Shown here in pieces: positions 22,554-35,821 of a stretch of 64,000 bases of DNA. This DNA is from Blastomyces gilchristii SLH14081 (lineage: Eukaryota; Ascomycota; Eurotiomycetes; Onygenales; Ajellomycetaceae). The DNA lies in NCBI RefSeq assembly GCF_000003855.2, contig NW_003101667.1, positions 35,012-99,011 on the forward strand. The letters are read 5' to 3'. The stretch's first letter is position 1. Each line of letters opens with the position of its first letter. The position numbers were made by a program, and so were the translations under genes. The notes under the pieces are model-generated. The model worked only from the letters and a program-made list of their open reading frames with translations. It ran no database searches and was not told the origin of the DNA.

Positions 22554-24685
22554 GACACATTAAATAAGTAGATAGAAAAGAACAGAAAAGAACAAGTAAA
22601 GTAAAGAGAGACTATAATAAAATAAAAATATTAAAAGATAGTGTATAGCTGTTTTAACAGACTATATCTGATCAATTTTCATCTCTTTATATTCAGATAT
22701 TTCTGAATTCAGTCATTTTCTTGTAGCCGCTTGAGTTTCTGATAAAAAGTCTATTAAGTATTTGATTACTATCTCAGTTGAGAATAAGAACCTTATATTT
22801 AATTGATTTAAATCATACTTCTCTTTCAATCTGACTCTGAGACTATTGTATAATGCATAATATATTACAATATACACAGGATTTTCATTTTCATTGCAGA
22901 ATGAGCATTTGATTGAATCAAATCTATTATTAAATCTTTGTATATAACATTTAAAATAATCATGTTCTAGTTTCAGCTAAATTATAGAAGAGAATATTTT
23001 CTTTTTACATTTAATTAAACAAGATTTTCACTTGAGTTTTATCTTAAATCTTGAATAATATATGCTCTTCTTTTATTTCTGTTAGCTTTTAGACATAAAA
23101 CAGTGAACTCATTTTATTAGAGAAAGTGAAAATTTTAATATCTTCAAAGTGTGAATTATCTTTGACTTTGAAACATAATTAAATGCATCTTTTATATTTA
23201 TAACATCTGCAGTTGAGATCAGATCTTCATACTTTGCTATTTAAATGTTATAAACAACAGAAAGAACAGTGTCAATTACAGAACATTGTTTACTATCTCT
23301 TATTTATTCATTAAATAGAAGAGAATCACTAATAGAGCTTATAAATGATAGTCTAGTAGCTATTATCTTTTCTAAAATCTTTTACAGACAGTTCAATAGA
23401 GATATTACTGAATATAACTAAGAAATTGAAGCTTTTCTATTCAGTTTTATAAGAATCACTTCAGTCACTTCTCTTCAGTATTCAGAATAATAATGATTTA
23501 TCAAGAGATTAAAAAATAGCTCAAAATATTCATTGTTCAAGTAGAAATATGTATTTTGAATAATTAAATGATTGATTGAATGAGGCTGTGCAGCAGTTTT
23601 AATTGCACTTGAAAAAATAGCTGACTCTAGTTCATCATGTGTAGTCCTGGTAGCTGAATGATTAATGCAGCCATCTAATAGCATCTTGGCATGAGAAATC
23701 AAGATGCGTGGGTTTGAAACTCACAGAGAATACATTAAATCCGGAACTCAAGCACCTCAGGTTTCTAATAAATCCAGAGGTGTACAAATTACTTCAATAA
23801 ATTGCTCTATGTTTCTGGGCTGGGAAGTTATTATCACATGTATTTAATTGTCACTTTTTTGTATTTTCCTATGTTCTTGTTATCTTGATATGGTCTCAAC
23901 AGCTGTATTTCCTTCTGTATAATCAACACTTAACCTGCATTTAACATCACGCAAGGACTCATTATAAGCTCCGCTTGCATATGAGTATAATGAAAGAATA
24001 ATAATAATAATAATAATCTTTCGCATTCTGAATTTCATCAGAAATGACGTGTATTGAAATCTTCTGTAATTATAGAGTGTTTTAATGAAGTTATGTTTAA
24101 AAATTCTCTATTAATTGTTCAGGTATTGTTATTTTTCTTCAATGAATTTTCATTATAGATATTTATAAGCTGTATAATATCAAACTAATTCTCTTTATCT
24201 AAAATATCACTCACTAGAATATCAGGGTCAGACATGATATTAAATCTTAGATTAAATTCATATCTTGTTCTCTTTCTTTCATAGATCACTATTCTTGACT
24301 TTATCTCGGACTTTTGAGATAGAAAGCAGTAGTAGCTTGAATGAGAAATAATCTATTTTCACTCAGCATCAAAATTCAGTTCCTGAAGAAGTAGAAAATC
24401 AACTTTTTATTCAAATGCAATTTGAAGACAAGAATAAATGCAATTTGAGTTTCTAATGACATTGTTTTGAATAAATATGCTTTTTGAAGAATTTTTACAC
24501 TTTTTTTGTTGTTTTTATTGTATATTCATAGTAAAAAAGAGTAGATATAGAGTGAGATCTAATCACTATCATCAGATAGTAGATTATAACTATTTTCACA
24601 AGCAGGAATCTCAACTGCTTGTATTCTATCTGGTTTATCATCAGAGTCATTTCTCAATTCTCTAATCTTAACAGGTATTTGAGGA
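22554..24685 (-). mobile_element. LINE R1, reversed (second part), with SINE-1
   Basis: Continues the reversed LINE split by GB-1. From left to right it runs backwards through the 3' untranslated region, C-terminal CCHC, RT (22660-23640), then after the SINE through endonuclease (24018 onward) towards the ORF1/ORF2 junction near 24670. About 0.9 kb between endonuclease and RT is missing at the SINE position. RNase H is mostly lacking. It is heavily decayed with stops in all frames. Confidence 0.75.
23644..24017 (+). mobile_element. SINE-1 (tRNA-derived)
   Basis: Homologous over its full length to 35822-36195 and 45297-45671. The head resembles a Ser/Leu-type tRNA with A-box-like and B-box-like blocks, here mutated (GGTTTGAAACTC). 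The tail is (TAA)n preceded by AAAGAA. No clear target duplication; it sits at a LINE deletion junction. Confidence 0.82.
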
Positions 24686-24938
24686 TACTTTGAAAAGGCT
24701 TATTGAAAAGCAGTTGAAGAAAGTATAAAACTGTTAAAATCTGAAAAGCAGAGTGAGCTATATTGAAATCCCAGTCAAGCTATCTCAAATGAAATGATTG
24801 AGAATAGAGTAAAGCTCATTACATCTATTATTCTAACAAGTGTTAGAGATAATATTTCAAATAAAAAATCTTCTGAGTATTTCAAACCTTGGTGAAATGA
24901 GAATATTACATTGAAAAGGAAACAATTAGCTACTGCTA
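24686..24938 (+). mobile_element. LINE B, first part (before GA-2)
   Basis: Plus-strand LINE sequence homologous to about 50868-51120 begins here, just upstream of RT, and is broken at the TGCTA duplication by GA-2. It resumes at 30649. The junction with reversed LINE R1 near 24685 is approximate. Confidence 0.75.
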
Positions 24939-25266
24939 TGTGGCGGGCTGCGCCCGATCAATCATATAGACTATTCCGTTACACTCCATAGATTCTTCCG
25001 CTCCACTCCATAGATTCTTCCGCTCCACTCTCGAACACGTACACTTCAATTCTCGGCCATTCTCAATCACCGATCCTCGGCCGCCACAAACGCGTATAGA
25101 TTCTTCCGCCCCGAAGCTCCACTGTGTACACCATCACATATGTATATAAATATCCACCCTGATCACTGATTTCTACACTTTCTCTTTCTTTCCTTCTCTA
25201 ATGTTTTTCTCTTTATTATATAAGACCTATATATTATACCGATCTATTCAGCGTAGGCCTCTTACA
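24939..25266 (+). repeat. GA-2 5' LTR
   Basis: 328 bp, TG to CA. Contains the duplicated ~19-bp unit near 24975-25015 and a TATAAATA box near 25145. CpG-rich compared with the element interior. Confidence 0.92.
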
Positions 25267-25559
25267 CTAGAAAAACATTCATCATCTCCTTATTAGAAAT
25301 GATTACTCACTGAGATATTCAAATGCATAACAATGCATAAGAAATAGAGAAATAGTCAAACAGTTAAGTGAACACTGAGTTCTCAGATAGAAGCTTGCTC
25401 ACCAGTCACTCTGGCCCTGCAACAAGATCTTATGAAGAGAGTAAGATCTTACAAGGGAATATCAGCAAAGAATCTGAGAGTTCTGACACCTCAGATATAT
25501 GAGATATTCATACAATTACACTTTCACAGATACCACACATCTGATGATTGATATAACCA

Positions 25560-26700
25560 TATCTAATGATAATATGAGAGAATCTTCAAACATGAGTATA
25601 GAAGCAATATCACAGTGGCTCTAAGCAATGTTGAAATTACAACAGCAACAAATAGCTGATATGCATGCAACTCAACAACTTCAATATGAAGAGATTCAAC
25701 AATTAACTCATGTAATTTCAATATCTACAGAATTGAATACAAAAGCACTGAAAGAACACTTAGATACTCTCACATATTTCAATGCTTTTAATCTCACTCT
25801 CTACTCATCATGAAGAATGGAAATGCTTGTGAAACTGAGTGTAGATGAGGATGCTATCAGTTCATTAATCAATCAAGATTGATATATCAATGAATGATTG
25901 AAGGATCGTGTGAAACAGAAGTTTCATTCATGAATAAAAGCATGTGAACCAGTGTTGCAAACACCTGATAATATCATCAAATATCTTGATGTTCTGTTTC
26001 AAGACACTGTCATGCAACAGAAAGTATTAGATTAATTACAGAGCATCTGACAGAGGAACATTCCTCTTACAACATTCATTCCTGACTTTGACATCAAGAT
26101 CTTAGAAGCAGGTGATCAATCTTGAGAGGATCAAATGAAGATTAGCATGCTCAAGAAGATATTAACTTTCAAACTCTTACAGGCCCTTATAAGCATAAAC
26201 AAAGACCTAACTTATGAAGGCTTCTGCACACAGCTTCAGACATTAAATGATTATCTTATCAAGCTCAAGAGTATACAGAACAGTGGCAGAAGATGTTACA
26301 TCTCAGTCACTCATACATCTGCACTGAAGAACAGCAATGATGCAGATGTCATGAACTGAATAGATTCAAATGTCTATGCATAAGCAAGAGTTTCCACTGT
26401 TTGAACAGGCTTCTGAGTCCCTGGGATCACTCTCGAAGAAGTTGCTGATCAATGTTAACATGAAGTGTGTATTAACTGTAACTGATCAGGACACATTGCT
26501 TTCAACTGCTGATCAGCCTATATGCCTCCTTGCTTGAAGAATGAATCAATGCCTGTCCGCGCCAACCATATTACATTAGAGGAAGATTCAGAAGATAACT
26601 ATAAGAATGTCTCAGTGAAATAGGAAAAAGATTAGCTTCTGTTCAAATTCATAAACAGAAGCTTGAGGAGATCAGATAACAACAATTTGAAGAGAAAATG
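25560..26700 (+). pseudogene. GA-2 gag
   Basis: Aligned to GA-1 gag. The open stretch 25628-25813 holds the Gln-rich helix and 26135-26359 a second conserved helical block. Near 26465-26506 a decayed zinc knuckle can be followed, with C-V-L-T-V-T-type changes at the first Cys pair. Stops at Trp/Gln positions. Confidence 0.7.
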
Positions 26701-29700
26701 ACAATGAATGTGATTCTTATATCTACTGTGATTGATAACATGTATAATATGAAAGCCATGATAGACAGCAGTCTATGTTACTATGCAATGATAAAATCTT
26801 CAGTTGTAAGATAACATAATCTTCAGTGTATTCTCTTATCAAAACCCTGACTTCTTGCAGGATTCAATGATCTGAAAGATGTTTGCACTCATTACATGAT
26901 GAAACTAAACATAGATGTCAGAGAACATCAGTGTGAAGACACCTATGCATATGAAGTTGATAATCTTGATTATAATCTGATGTTAGAACTTGCCTGGCTA
27001 TCTGAATAAGACATCTTATTGAACACTTGAAACAGGAGTTTAATATTCCCTAATAATGATAGAATTCATGAAGATGATATTCACAAGACTATGAACCTGA
27101 CACAGATCTCTGCCAATACTTATGAAATGCTCTGAAAAAGAAGTCATCAAAACTGCTGACAGAGTTGCTGACAAAGTCACTGACAGCAGGACTATGTATC
27201 AATCTATTTCATCAGTCTGACTGATATCAAGAAAGTTCTAGAAAAGTTATCTCATACTACAATAACAGATTCTCATACAAAACTCTCTCAATAATATCAT
27301 GAATATCTAGATGTCTTCTGACAAGACAACATTATGAATATATCTTCTTTACAAGACTCAGAAGTGAATCACAGTATCAAGTTAGAAAGGAAGAATGATA
27401 AGAATCCTGAGTCACTATGAGACTCTCTTTATAATATATCTCAAGATGAACTTCTTCTTCTTCAGAAGACACTCAATGATCTATTAGATAAGAGATTCAT
27501 ACAAGTTAGTAACTCTTTCATTGCAGCTTCTATTCTCTTTATAAAGAAGTCAGATGAAGAACTTCAATTCTATGTGAACTACTGAGATCTGAACAGATTG
27601 ATAAAGAAAGATTGATATCTCTTATCTCTCATTAATGAAACCCTAGCATGGATTAAGTGAGCTCAATGGTTTACAAAGCTAGATGTCATTGTCATATTTC
27701 ATAAGATTTGTATCACTGAAGGAGATGAATGACTTACAGTATTTCAAATACATTATGATCTCTTTGAATGAATAGTCACACTCTTTGAACTGGCTAACAC
27801 TCTCAGTATATTTCAGAAGTATATTAACTGAGCACTCTGAGATTTTCTTGATGAGTTTGTATCTGCTTATCTAGATGATATTCTAATCTTCATCAATGAA
27901 TTCAGAAAGAAACATCAAGAGCATGTGTAAAGAGTATTACAATGACTACAAGAAGCAGAACTATCAATTGAGATTGACAAGTATGATTTCAAAGTCAAGA
28001 ATACTAAATACTTAGATTTCATTATAGAAGCTGGCAAGGGGATCTGAATGAATTCTGAGAAGATCTCTGCTATTCTTGAATGAGAGACTTCATGCACTAT
28101 GAAAGATGTACAAAGCTTTATCAGATTTACTAACTTCTATCAGTAATTTATACAAAACTTCTCAGATATTACAAGATCACTTACAGAACTTACTAAGAAA
28201 GACTCAGTATTTCAATAATCAGTGAACACTGAAGCTGCATTTACACAGATGAAGAAGATGTTCATTAATATCTCTCTACTAATAATATTCAATTCTGATT
28301 ACAAGACAGTTGTTGAAGCTGATTTCTCTGACTATATAACAGAAGAAGTAATATTGCAATATGATGATGAAGATGTTCTACAATCAAATGTCTTCATGTC
28401 TAAGAAACTGAGTCTCACTGAATGCAATTATGAGATCTATGACAAGGAACTTCTCACAATTATACACTGTTTAGAAGAATGAGACTCTGAACTTCAAAGT
28501 ATCTTCAAATTTGAGATAGTCACAGATCATAAGAATCTCAAATACTTCACAACTACTTATAAACTCACTGAATGATAGATGCAATAATCTGAGTTCTTAA
28601 GTCACTTTCATTTTATGATACACTATCATCCTGGCAGTCAGAACTCGATGACAGATGCTCTCTTACAATGAGAGCAAGATATGTCATTCAATATAACAGA
28701 TACTCACTGAATGAACTGAGAGCACTGGCTCTTGAATTCAAAGATACTAGTTGAACAAGATGAAACAGCTCACAGCACTATACATACTTCTCTGATTAGA
28801 ACTGTCACTGATATCTCAACTTCTCTCAAACCTACATTAGATGAGCTATAGTATACAGCAGCTTAAACTAATGAACTTCTTCAAGCACTCACTGAAGCAG
28901 TATAATAAGAAGCACTCTGATTTCTCTCAGAATTATATGTAAGAACTGACATCTCAGACTGTTCAATCAATGATAATAACACTCTATAATTCTGTGAACA
29001 ACACTGAGTCTCTCACTCTGAACCCTTACACACCTGAATAATACAAGAAATGCATGATTTGTGTATGACTGATCATTCAGGCTGTGAACAACTGTATAGA
29101 ATGATCTCTCAAGAGTTCTATTAACCTGAGATATTAAACAGTATCAGACACTTCATCTGAAACTGTAATCACTGTTCTTCTATTATCTTATGAAAGAACT
29201 GTAGAAAAGATCTACTGAAATCACTCAATATTTCTGATAGAATTTGATGAGATATAGTAATTGATTTCACTGTTAATCTATCTGAGAGTAAGAGTTGTAG
29301 AAACATTCTGATCATCATTGACTGACTAAGTAAAGATATAATATTGAAACCTTGTGATAAGATGAATACTGAACAAGTCACTGAAGCCTTCTTACAGAGT
29401 TCATTCTATTGAATGCATGAGTTGTCAAGATCAATAGTATCAGATCAGAGCTGTCAATTTGTAAATACTCTCTAAACAAGAATCTGTCAAGTTCTCAAGA
29501 TTACATGCTGTCTGTTAACTGTCTATCACTCTGAGACTGATGATGCATCAGAATGAATAATTCAGACTGTAAAGAACTATCTTCATAAGTTCTGCAATCA
29601 CTCACAAGATGATTGACATGACCTGCTTCTACACACAGAGATCACTATCAATGAATAAGATGTCATTTCAACAGATGTAAGCTCATTCTTTCTTACACAC

Positions 29701-30315
29701 AGTTATCACATGAAGGTGTTGAATCTTTTAGAGATTATACAGTTCACATCAGACCCCTGCAGTTCAATTCAGATTGCTGATAATATAGTAACAAAGCTCT
29801 GAGATGCCTGTGATTGAACAGAGGTCTTCATGACAACTGTGAAACAAGATTAAGAGGATCAAATCAATGTTTATCAAGACCTCATCAAACAATATAAGAT
29901 AGAAGATCTGATATGATTGAATCTTAAGAATATACAAATCACATGTTCATCTCATACACTAGATTACTGCCACATCAGATATAAAGTGATAGAAGTTCTA
30001 GATAGTCACAACTATCATCTTGACACATCATCAGAGATTCATGATGTATTTCATACAAGCTTGCTCTGCTGCACTGTCATCAATTCATTCTCTTCTCAAC
30101 TGACTTCTGACTGACAGTCACCAGGCATCATAGAAGAAGATAATGAGCTTGAGTGAGAGATTGAGAATATTCTCAATGAGAGACCCCGCGACCGCAGCTG
30201 GCAATATCTTGTGAAATGAGTTGACTACAATCAACTGACCTGGACTCTGAGTTCTGCATTATTCAAAACAGCAGTTCTTGACTGATGAAAACTGCTTCTG
30301 GAAGAAAGGGGCTAA
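26700..30315 (+). pseudogene. GA-2 pol with chromodomain
   Basis: Protease D-S-S near 26770. RT has its catalytic Y-L-D-D at 27867-27878 intact. RNase H includes the longest clean piece (28222-28482: E-A-D-F-S-D-Y, then N-Y-E-I-Y-D-K-E-L-L). Integrase lies around 29040-29780, and the chromodomain around 30140-30310 has a Trp-to-stop change but keeps the T-W-T-L block. A purine tract abuts the 3' LTR. Same family as GA-1 but with an independent set of C-to-T and G-to-A changes. Confidence 0.82.
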
Positions 30316-30643
30316 TGTGATGAGCTGCACCTGATCAATCATATAGACTATTCCATTACACTTCATAGATTCTTCTACTTCACTTCATAGATTCTTTCAC
30401 TTCACTCTTGAACATGTACACTCTGATTCTCAGTCATTCTCAATTGCCGATCCTCGGCCGCCACAAACGCGTATAGATTCTTCCGCCCCGAAGCTCCACT
30501 GCGTACACCATCACATATGTATATAAATATTCACCTCAATCACTGATTTCTACACTTTCTCTTTCTTTCCTTCTCTAACATTTTTCTCTTTGTTATATAA
30601 GACCTATATATTATACCGATCTATTCGGCGTAGGCCTCTTACA
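30316..30643 (+). repeat. GA-2 3' LTR
   Basis: 328 bp, starts TGTGATGAGCTG and ends CTCTTACA. The first third is more heavily C/T mutated than the 5' LTR; the last two thirds keep the CpG sites. Confidence 0.92.
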
Positions 30644-30648
30644 TGCTA

Positions 30649-33566
30649 GAAGAAATTGAAAGAATGATGTAATATCTGATAAAGAGTTCAAAGATGTCAG
30701 AAATGAATATTTTTCAGATATTAAAAGAGTTAAAACAGACTGCTGGAACAAAGTTCTTGAAGAAGCACAAGAAAAAGAAATTTTTAAAGCTTTCAACTAA
30801 ACTAAAATAACAAGTGTAGTAAAACTTCCAGTCTTAGAATATGAGTTTCAGAATGAATCATATACAGCAAATTCTTTTGAGAAAAAATGTTAAGATTTTA
30901 TGAGAATTCTGTTTCAAAACTCATCAGATTCAGATTCAGAGGAAGAGAATATATCACTTTATAACTATAGTAATGAAAATGACTGGAAATGATCTGAACT
31001 TACATAAGATGAATTACAGTCAGCTATCTTCTCAAGTTCAATTAAAACTGCTGCAGGGCCTGATTCAATCAATCACTTGATTATTCAAAATACATATTTC
31101 TACTTAAAGAATGAGTATTTTGAGCTCTTTTTCAATCTCTTGAAAAATGAGTATCATTCTGAATGCTGGAGAGAAGTCACTGAAGTGATTCTTATAAAGC
31201 CTAATAGAAATGCTTCAATTTCTAAGTCATATAGAGTAATATCTCTATTGAACTGTCTAGAAAAGAATTTAGAAAAGATAATAGTTACTCAATTATCTTT
31301 TATAAGCTCTATTAATAATTCTCTTCTATTTAGTGAGTAAATGAGAGATAGAAATCAATGCTCTGCAATTGACACTGTTCTCTCAGTTGTTCATGACATT
31401 CAAATAGCAAAGCATGAAGATCTGGTCTCAACTGCACTTTTTATTGATATAAAAGATGCATTTAATCATGTTTCAAAGTCAAAGTTAATTCAGACTTTGA
31501 AGATGTTAAAAATGTCACTTTCACTTATAAAATGAGTTAACTGTTTTATATCTAAAAGAATCATATAACAATTCTTTGATGAAATGAAATAAGATAAGTC
31601 TGAGATAAAAATAGAAGTATTACAAGAATCTTCAATGTCACTCATTTTATTTATAATATACACTGCATATCAATTCAAGAATAGAGATATGAAAATAGTG
31701 AGCTCTTCAAGTTATGTGAATGATATTGATCTAGTCTACAGTTCAAAAACAATCAAATAGAATTTAGAAGTAAGTGAAAAAGCAGTAAAGAAAATCTTTG
31801 TTAGAGCAGATATTAATCAAATTTAATTTAATATAAATAAAACTGAGTTAATTCATTTCTTTTCTAGATTCAATGAGAAAGAACTATGTCTAACTCTTTT
31901 AAATAGAGAGATTAAACCCAGTTTAAATGTTAAATGATTAGAAGTATGATTAAACTCTAAGTTGAATTTTAAATATTATATTCAACAAAGAACTATTAAG
32001 ACAGAAAGACTATTGAATAGCATAATCAGACTATCAAATACAGAGAGAGATCTATTCTTCCAGGCTATGAGACAGTTTTATATAGCCTGTATCACCTCAG
32101 TAGCTGATTAAGAAGTTCAAGTTTGATGAAATAATCAAGAAAATTTCACTGAACTCTTTCAAAGTCTGTAAAACAGAGCTTGAAGAAGAATTCTGAGAGT
32201 ATTCAAATCATCTTCTATTAAAGTAATGAAAATTGAAGCTTCAATTCTCTCTTCTGCTATTAAATTTAAAAAGACCTGTATAAACTAGGCTCTGAGAGTT
32301 ATAAATATGAGCTTAAATTATATAATCAGAGAAAGAGTCTTCTCTTTATTTTCATTAACTAACTCTGAGAATAAACTGGATTGAAATAGATTTCTTGATT
32401 GAAATGAAAATAATTCTTCAAAGAAAATGTTCTCTCAACTATACAGACTATACTCACTGATTAAAAATTAATTTTGTTTATTAAATATTGAAAAAGTTGA
32501 TCATGAGAAGATATCTCTCTGAAGAGAAAAGTTTGAATCTCTCATAGACTTGTAAATAAGTTATCTATCTAAAGAGAGAGAATATGAACAGCATTTGAAG
32601 AGAATTTCTACAATTAATATAAAAGACTCTATTCTGATTTATTCAGATGACTTAAAAAATGAGAATTTGAATAGATTAAGCACAGGCATTGCTTATACTG
32701 AAGATAATATCAATTTTATCTCAGATTTCTGAAATTTAGACTGTGAATCTGAAGTCTTTGATACTGAACTATTTATAATAGTGAAAACTTTCAAACTCAT
32801 TGAAATAAAATCTTATAAAAGAGAAAATAGTTTGAAACAAATATGAATATTCTCTGATAGTCAAGCTGCTTTAAAAAGATTTAGAAATAGTCAGAATCAT
32901 AATAGTCAAATGAATCTTGAACTGATTTTACACTCTGTTTTGAAAATTCAAAAGAGAAGAATATTAAAACTGATAATTCATCTGCACTGAGTTTCTGCTC
33001 ATATGAATATTCATGACAATGAATTAGCTGATTCAGCTGTAAAAAAGAGTTCAGCATTAAACAGATCTATTCAAAAAATAGTGTTCTAATCTTTTATAAA
33101 GAGAAAGATAAAAGAATCTTGTTAAGATAAGTGAAATGAAAGCTGACAGACACAAAAGAAGAGTATACATTATTCAACATTTGAAACAAAATCCAAGTGA
33201 AAATCTTGTTCAATTAAATGTAAAAAGAAAATATTCTCATCTATAATTCAGCTGAAACTAGAACATGGCTATTTCAAATCTTATATACAAAGATTTGATG
33301 ATAGATTTGATTCAATAGAATGCTCATTCTGCAATGCAATTGAAAATTCTGAGTATATTGTAATACACTGTGCATTATACAATAGTCTCAGAGTCAGATT
33401 GAAAGACAAGTATGATCTAAATCAATTAAATATAAGATTCTTATTCTCAACTAAGACAGAAATTAAATACTTAATAGACTTTCTATCAGAAACTCAAGCA
33501 GCTACAAGAAAATGGCTAAATTCAGAAATATCTGTATATGAAGAGAAGGAAATTGATCAGATATAG
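30649..33566 (+). pseudogene. LINE B RT / RNase H
   Basis: Same domain order as LINE A. The catalytic RT box near 31711 reads Y-V-N-D, so one catalytic Asp is lost. Open pieces remain at 31077-31340 (G-P-D-S-I and L-L-N-C-L-E-K) and 31341-31535. Many more TGA/TAA stops than LINE A, nearly all explained by G-to-A in TGG or C-to-T in CAA. The RNase H region and C-terminal C-S-F-C motif are recognisable near 32640-33350. Confidence 0.85.
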
Positions 33567-33914
33567 TCTGTTAAAACAGCTATATACTATCTTTTAATAA
33601 TTTGTTTTATTATAGTCTCTCTTTACTTTACTTTTTTCTTTCTATTCTTTTTTATCTATTTATTTAATGTGTCTATTGTTAAGACTATGTTCTCTTTTCT
33701 TTGTTATGATATTGTCAAATGATTTCAAAATATCAGAAGATGTTAAAATACTGCAATTTGTAAACAGTTTTTGTATTCTAAGCTGGAATTTTCTGATTTT
33801 GCATATCTGAAATTGGTAAATGTATAATAGTTGACTTTATAGATATAGGAAAAACCCTGACAACTTTTAGTTCTCAGGTAGATGTCATAGTCTCTGACTG
33901 CATACGTCTATAAT

Positions 33915-33949
<35 letters not shown>

Positions 33950-33950
33950 C
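30649..33950 (+). mobile_element. LINE B, second part (RT to TAA tail)
   Basis: Continues LINE B after GA-2 and ends with the two 3' hairpins and a TAA run. It is parallel to LINE A throughout but without the inverted-repeat element. Confidence 0.88.
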
Positions 33951-33959
33951 GTATTTGAG

Positions 33960-35430
33960 GATTCAAATTCTGTTTACATTTAGCTGAACAATTCAAGTTT
34001 GAAGCTTTAGATAGTGAAGAGTTTCTTCTTTTTAAGCTTGCAGTTGCAGGTTTACTGGTTTGACTTTTCTCTTCAGTTTTAGATTTACTTTGAGCTTCAT
34101 CTTTTCTTCAGTTCTTTTGAGTTCTTGAAGTAAATATACATTCTTTTGAGCTAGATGCATGTTTTTCTTTGAAATTGAAGTATTCAAGCAGAGTATATTG
34201 ACATATTTCATCTCTTTTTGAACATGCTTTATATTTATATGCACTAGTTTTGTGATCTCTAGCACAGAATACGCATTTTGAGTCTCTGAAATAAGAGATT
34301 ATAAAGTGTTCATATCTTTGACACTTTGAGCACTGTGTTTGAGCTTTGAGATTCATTCTTGAGTCTTTATATTCATGAACTCTTATTTTCAAATCTGTCA
34401 CTCTTACTTCAGAAATTCTTGATTGTTCAAGTATCTTTATATATAGTAGAACAGAGACATTTCTTCTACTTTGTCTGAACTCAGTTGAATTTAATTATAC
34501 AGACTCTTTTCTCAGTTGAATAGAATTGTAGTCTTCTAATTCATTTTTGAGAAGTAGCATTTCTTTCTCACAGTCAAAAATTTCAACTAAAATATTATAA
34601 AGAATTAATTTGTCTCACTTTTCATCTCTCTCAGATAGAATTATTGTGTTTAACAAAGATTCTATTACTCATTTTCAGAGATTCTCATTCTGAATGAGGA
34701 ATTCTGTACTGAATTCAGGCATTGTAGTCAGAATGATGAAATTTTTAAAGAAAGATGACTCAATTGAAGCTATAACTGGTTTTTAAACTTGAATATCAGT
34801 TATTAACTAAGAAAAGAACTGCTGATTGATTTCATTTCTAATTCTGAAAATCAGATTTGAGTTTAGCTTGTTTCTCTGCAAGGTCTTTTGATTTGAGACT
34901 TTAAGAATGAGTCTTCTATTTCTGAAGATTTGAAAGTTTTTCTCTTTTTACATTTCTTGCTCTTCTTTTCTATGAACAGAAGTACAAGTAACATTCTTCT
35001 CAGTTTTCTCAGAATTTTAAGCACATTTTGAGATAGCAGGTTTAGAGATAGCAGATTCTGCTGCTTCAGTATATATTTTCTTCTAATTCAAAGAAGAAGA
35101 AGAACAAGTAGAAGATAAAGAGTCAGTGATTATACTAGAATTTTTCAATGTTTTTTAAACTGTGTTTAAAATTCCAAGTTTGAACTTGATCATCTCTTGT
35201 AGTTATCTAGCCTGAGTATGAAGAATTAACAGAACTTCTTCATTCTTCTCACTCAGACACTGTTTTTCAAGAATTTTACTTACTTTTTCAAGTTTCTGTA
35301 GTTTAAGAACTTGTTGTTTCTCTATTTCTTCCTTCTTTCTTCTCTTCAGAATTTCAATCTCAGAAATAGTATCTGAGAAAGCATCTTTTTCCACATTAAC
35401 TGAGAATATTTTTGAACTCATTTTACTCAC
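33960..35430 (-). pseudogene. LINE ORF1 (gag-like nucleic-acid-binding protein), broken
   Basis: Starts near 35421-35430 with M-S-S-K-I-F. A Lys/Glu-rich coiled region follows (about residues 20-60), then a mid-section full of stops. Towards the C-terminus, at about 34340-34110, are successive zinc-binding blocks: C-S-K-C-Q-R-Y-x-H, C-V-F-C-A-R-D-H and C-S-K-R-D-E-I-C. These match the CCHC array of Tad1/I/Jockey ORF1 proteins, which coat LINE RNA. Several Cys and His are now Tyr. LINE C has a cleaner copy of the zinc region at 49530-49871. Confidence 0.8.
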
Positions 35431-35821
35431 TCAATGAAAAGTTGGTCAGACTGTTTCAATTGAGAGATTTATTAGTCTATTTTCAATTGAAAAGCTGGTC
35501 AGACTGTTTCAAAAGAAGAATAAAAGACTTTATGTATAAAACACCTGATTTTTTTCACACTAGTTCAGTAACTATGTTAGATTTTTGAAGAAAATCTAAT
35601 AAATTAAAATTGATTTTTAAGATATTACAAACTCTTTCTTGAGATACAGTGAGGAAAAGTATGATATCAATTGATAATAAATCAGATAATATGACAGTTT
35701 TTGAGAGAAAAACTGATAAAAAATAAGTCAATTTTTTGCAGAGAAATTGATTAAAAGCATTCAATTTTATTCTAAATCATTCAATTCTCCTCACACAACA
35801 AGTGTGCAACTCAAATCAGTT

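Larger units (their letters stand above)
24939..30643 (+). mobile_element. GA-2: full-length chromodomain Ty3/gypsy element in LINE B
   Basis: Exactly flanked by TGCTA at 24934-24938 and 30644-30648. LTRs at 24939-25266 and 30316-30643 are both 328 bp, about 18 bp longer than those of GA-1 because of a local tandem duplication (a CCATAGATTCTTCCGCTC-type unit). Internal order is the same as in GA-1. It is inactivated by stops. Confidence 0.93.
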
